From contig PQWQ01000018.1 in NCBI GenBank assembly GCA_002943765.1, positions 372,001 to 436,000 on the forward strand: DNA of 64,000 bases. The letters run 5' to 3'. The notes beneath the pieces were generated by a model. That model saw only the letters and a list, made by a program, of their open reading frames with translations, was not told the origin of the DNA and ran no database searches. Below are positions 62,809-64,000 of this stretch, one piece after another. Each line of letters opens with the position of its first letter. Position 1 is the stretch's first letter. Position numbers and translations under genes: made by a program. This stretch comes from Psoroptes ovis (lineage: Eukaryota; Arthropoda; Arachnida; Sarcoptiformes; Psoroptidae).

Positions 62809-63915
62809 TCACTGTAAAATTGATCTAAATCTTGGATTTGATTGTTGTTGCTTTTGTTGGTGTTGTTGTTCAAATTTAAGCTCGATTCGTTGTTGTTGTT
62901 GTTGTTGTTGTTGATGTTGATGAAGATTGCTATCATGTTCATCCATTTGTAATAATGATAATTTGTTTGTTGTCGATGTTGTTGTTGGTGATAATAATTC
63001 TGTCGAAATTGATTGCTGTTGTTTTAATGGCAGTCGTTTTATTAATTGATTAATAGCTAATGGAGCATTATTATTATTATTATTATACGACGAAACAGCA
63101 GCAGCAGCAGCTGTAGATAATGATGGTGATAATGGTGAAAAGCTATTATCATTATCATTATGGCTGTCATTATCATAATTATTCGAATATTGTGATACTG
63201 ATTGGTGTATTGTTTGAAAATCCGTCATATTATTATTTTCATTGGTAAACCCTGCTGCTGCTGCTGCTGCTGTTGTTGCAATCATTTTATTTGTATTTAA
63301 ATTCAAATTTAAATTAATTGCTTTAGCACCAATATAATTATGTGCCGCCACTGCTGTTGTTGTAGGCGATAATATGGTATTAAATGATTCAGTTGATGAT
63401 AATGAAAATGATCTTTGTGGTGATTGATTTAATTGTGTTGTTAATCCATGTCGACCATATCTTCGTGAGGGATTATCATATTTTTTTCGACCATCATCAT
63501 AACTATTACTTGGTTTTGTTTTACTATGACACATTACGGCAAATTTTAAATCTTTGGACAATTCTTCACATACAGTATCCTAATCGAAAGGAATAAAATA
63601 GATTACTGTGTATTTTATAAATTTAAAAAAATCGATTTAAACATACACAAGCTTTGTGTGGTTTTTTCGAATGAAACCAAAATTCACATAGCGCCAAACA
63701 AAATGCCAACGCTAAACCGCCGATCAATACAACAAATACACCGCCAACATTGTCCATTTTCAGTGCCGTAACTGATGATGATGATTTTTTAGCATCATCA
63801 ATACATTGTCCACCGCCTTTTTTCTGTTTCCACCATTTTTCTTTCAATTCCAATAAGCGACCTGATTCTTGTAGTTTTAATATTGCTTCTGATAATAAAT
63901 TACGATATTTGGATC
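62809..63915 (-). CDS. Kainate-type ionotropic glutamate receptor, C-terminal two exons (5' end outside window)
   Basis: Ligand-gated cation channel subunit of the plasma membrane. Two exons, 63915-63647 and 63579-62809, join in phase 0 across a 67-bp intron (TGT|GTATGT .. TTAG|GAT); the upstream end has an AATTAG acceptor, so more exons lie beyond the window. The first exon gives the end of the S2 ligand-binding lobe (GSKYRNLLSEAILKLQESG, LKEKWWKQ, and the conserved Cys in GGGQC), then helix M4 (NVGGVFVVLIGGLALAFCLA) and the start of the cytoplasmic tail. The tail opens with CEELSKDLKFAVMCHSKTKP, typical of kainate-class receptors, and continues for over 200 residues with Ala, Asn and Gln runs, ending SILQ. 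LKEKWW and the tail motif argue against an NMDA-type subunit. I cannot name the subunit. Confidence 0.92.
62820..63320 (-). repeat. Coding triplet repeats (poly-Gln, poly-Asn, poly-Ala) in the receptor tail
   Basis: Within the last exon, CAA/CAG runs encode a Gln tract (8 in a row, with shorter Gln runs after it). GCA/GCT runs encode two Ala tracts and AAT runs encode Asn. These are direct coding features and are likely to vary in length between individuals. Confidence 0.85.
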
Positions 63916-64000
63916 CTAATTTTTGGTCAATAAAAAAAATGAAATAAAATGAAATCAATTTTAATTTAAATTTTAAATCTCTTCAAAGATAATAAATTCA

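Noticed and set aside
1..64000. tRNA, rRNA and CRISPR arrays
   Set aside because: I searched by eye for B-box sequences like GGTTCGAATCC, conserved rRNA blocks and spaced direct repeats and found none.

Overview
The window is nuclear DNA from a very AT-rich animal genome (by eye roughly three quarters A+T outside the coding exons). Most introns inside genes are short (about 60 to 500 bp), the proteins carry long Asn/Asp/Gln/Ser/Ala runs, and there are telomere-like TTAGG tracts of the arthropod type. Together with the gene content (an inactive ADAM like fly mind-meld, a Tret1/GLUT-like sugar transporter, hnRNP K/bancal, a kainate-type glutamate receptor) this points to an arthropod, most likely an acariform mite. 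That assignment is inference from style, not from a search.

Layout. (1) 1-12752, minus strand: the 5' ten coding exons of an ADAM-family transmembrane protein whose metalloprotease helix has lost the catalytic glutamate; it continues past base 1, and its first intron is 4.3 kb and its last visible intron 5.3 kb. (2) 12753-16070: AT-rich intergenic DNA. (3) 16083-20538, plus strand: a two-ORF non-LTR retrotransposon of the I/R1/LOA group, close to intact and bounded by a 12-bp target duplication. (4) 20551-30754: ten kilobases with no gene I can support. (5) 30755-32408, plus strand: a complete three-exon MFS sugar transporter. (6) 35502-39678, minus strand: an eight-exon hnRNP K orthologue with three KH domains, plus a probable untranslated exon ending at 40087. 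(7) about 39.7-62.8 kb: a 23-kb gene-poor region holding most copies of a short hairpin repeat, a few exon-like fragments, and a 741-bp inverted-repeat element enclosing telomere-like DNA and a 35-bp tandem array. (8) 62809-63915, minus strand: the last two exons of a kainate-type ionotropic glutamate receptor that continues beyond the window.

Neighbouring genes show no operon-like arrangement or common pathway. The two most unusual structures are (a) nine roughly 75-bp hairpin-forming repeats with a shared terminal sequence like GGTTGTCCGAAAAGTTTT, probably a miniature inverted-repeat family, and (b) the inverted-repeat element at 61448-62188. All splice sites were read by eye and cross-checked by reading-frame phase; none was confirmed by transcripts or database search.
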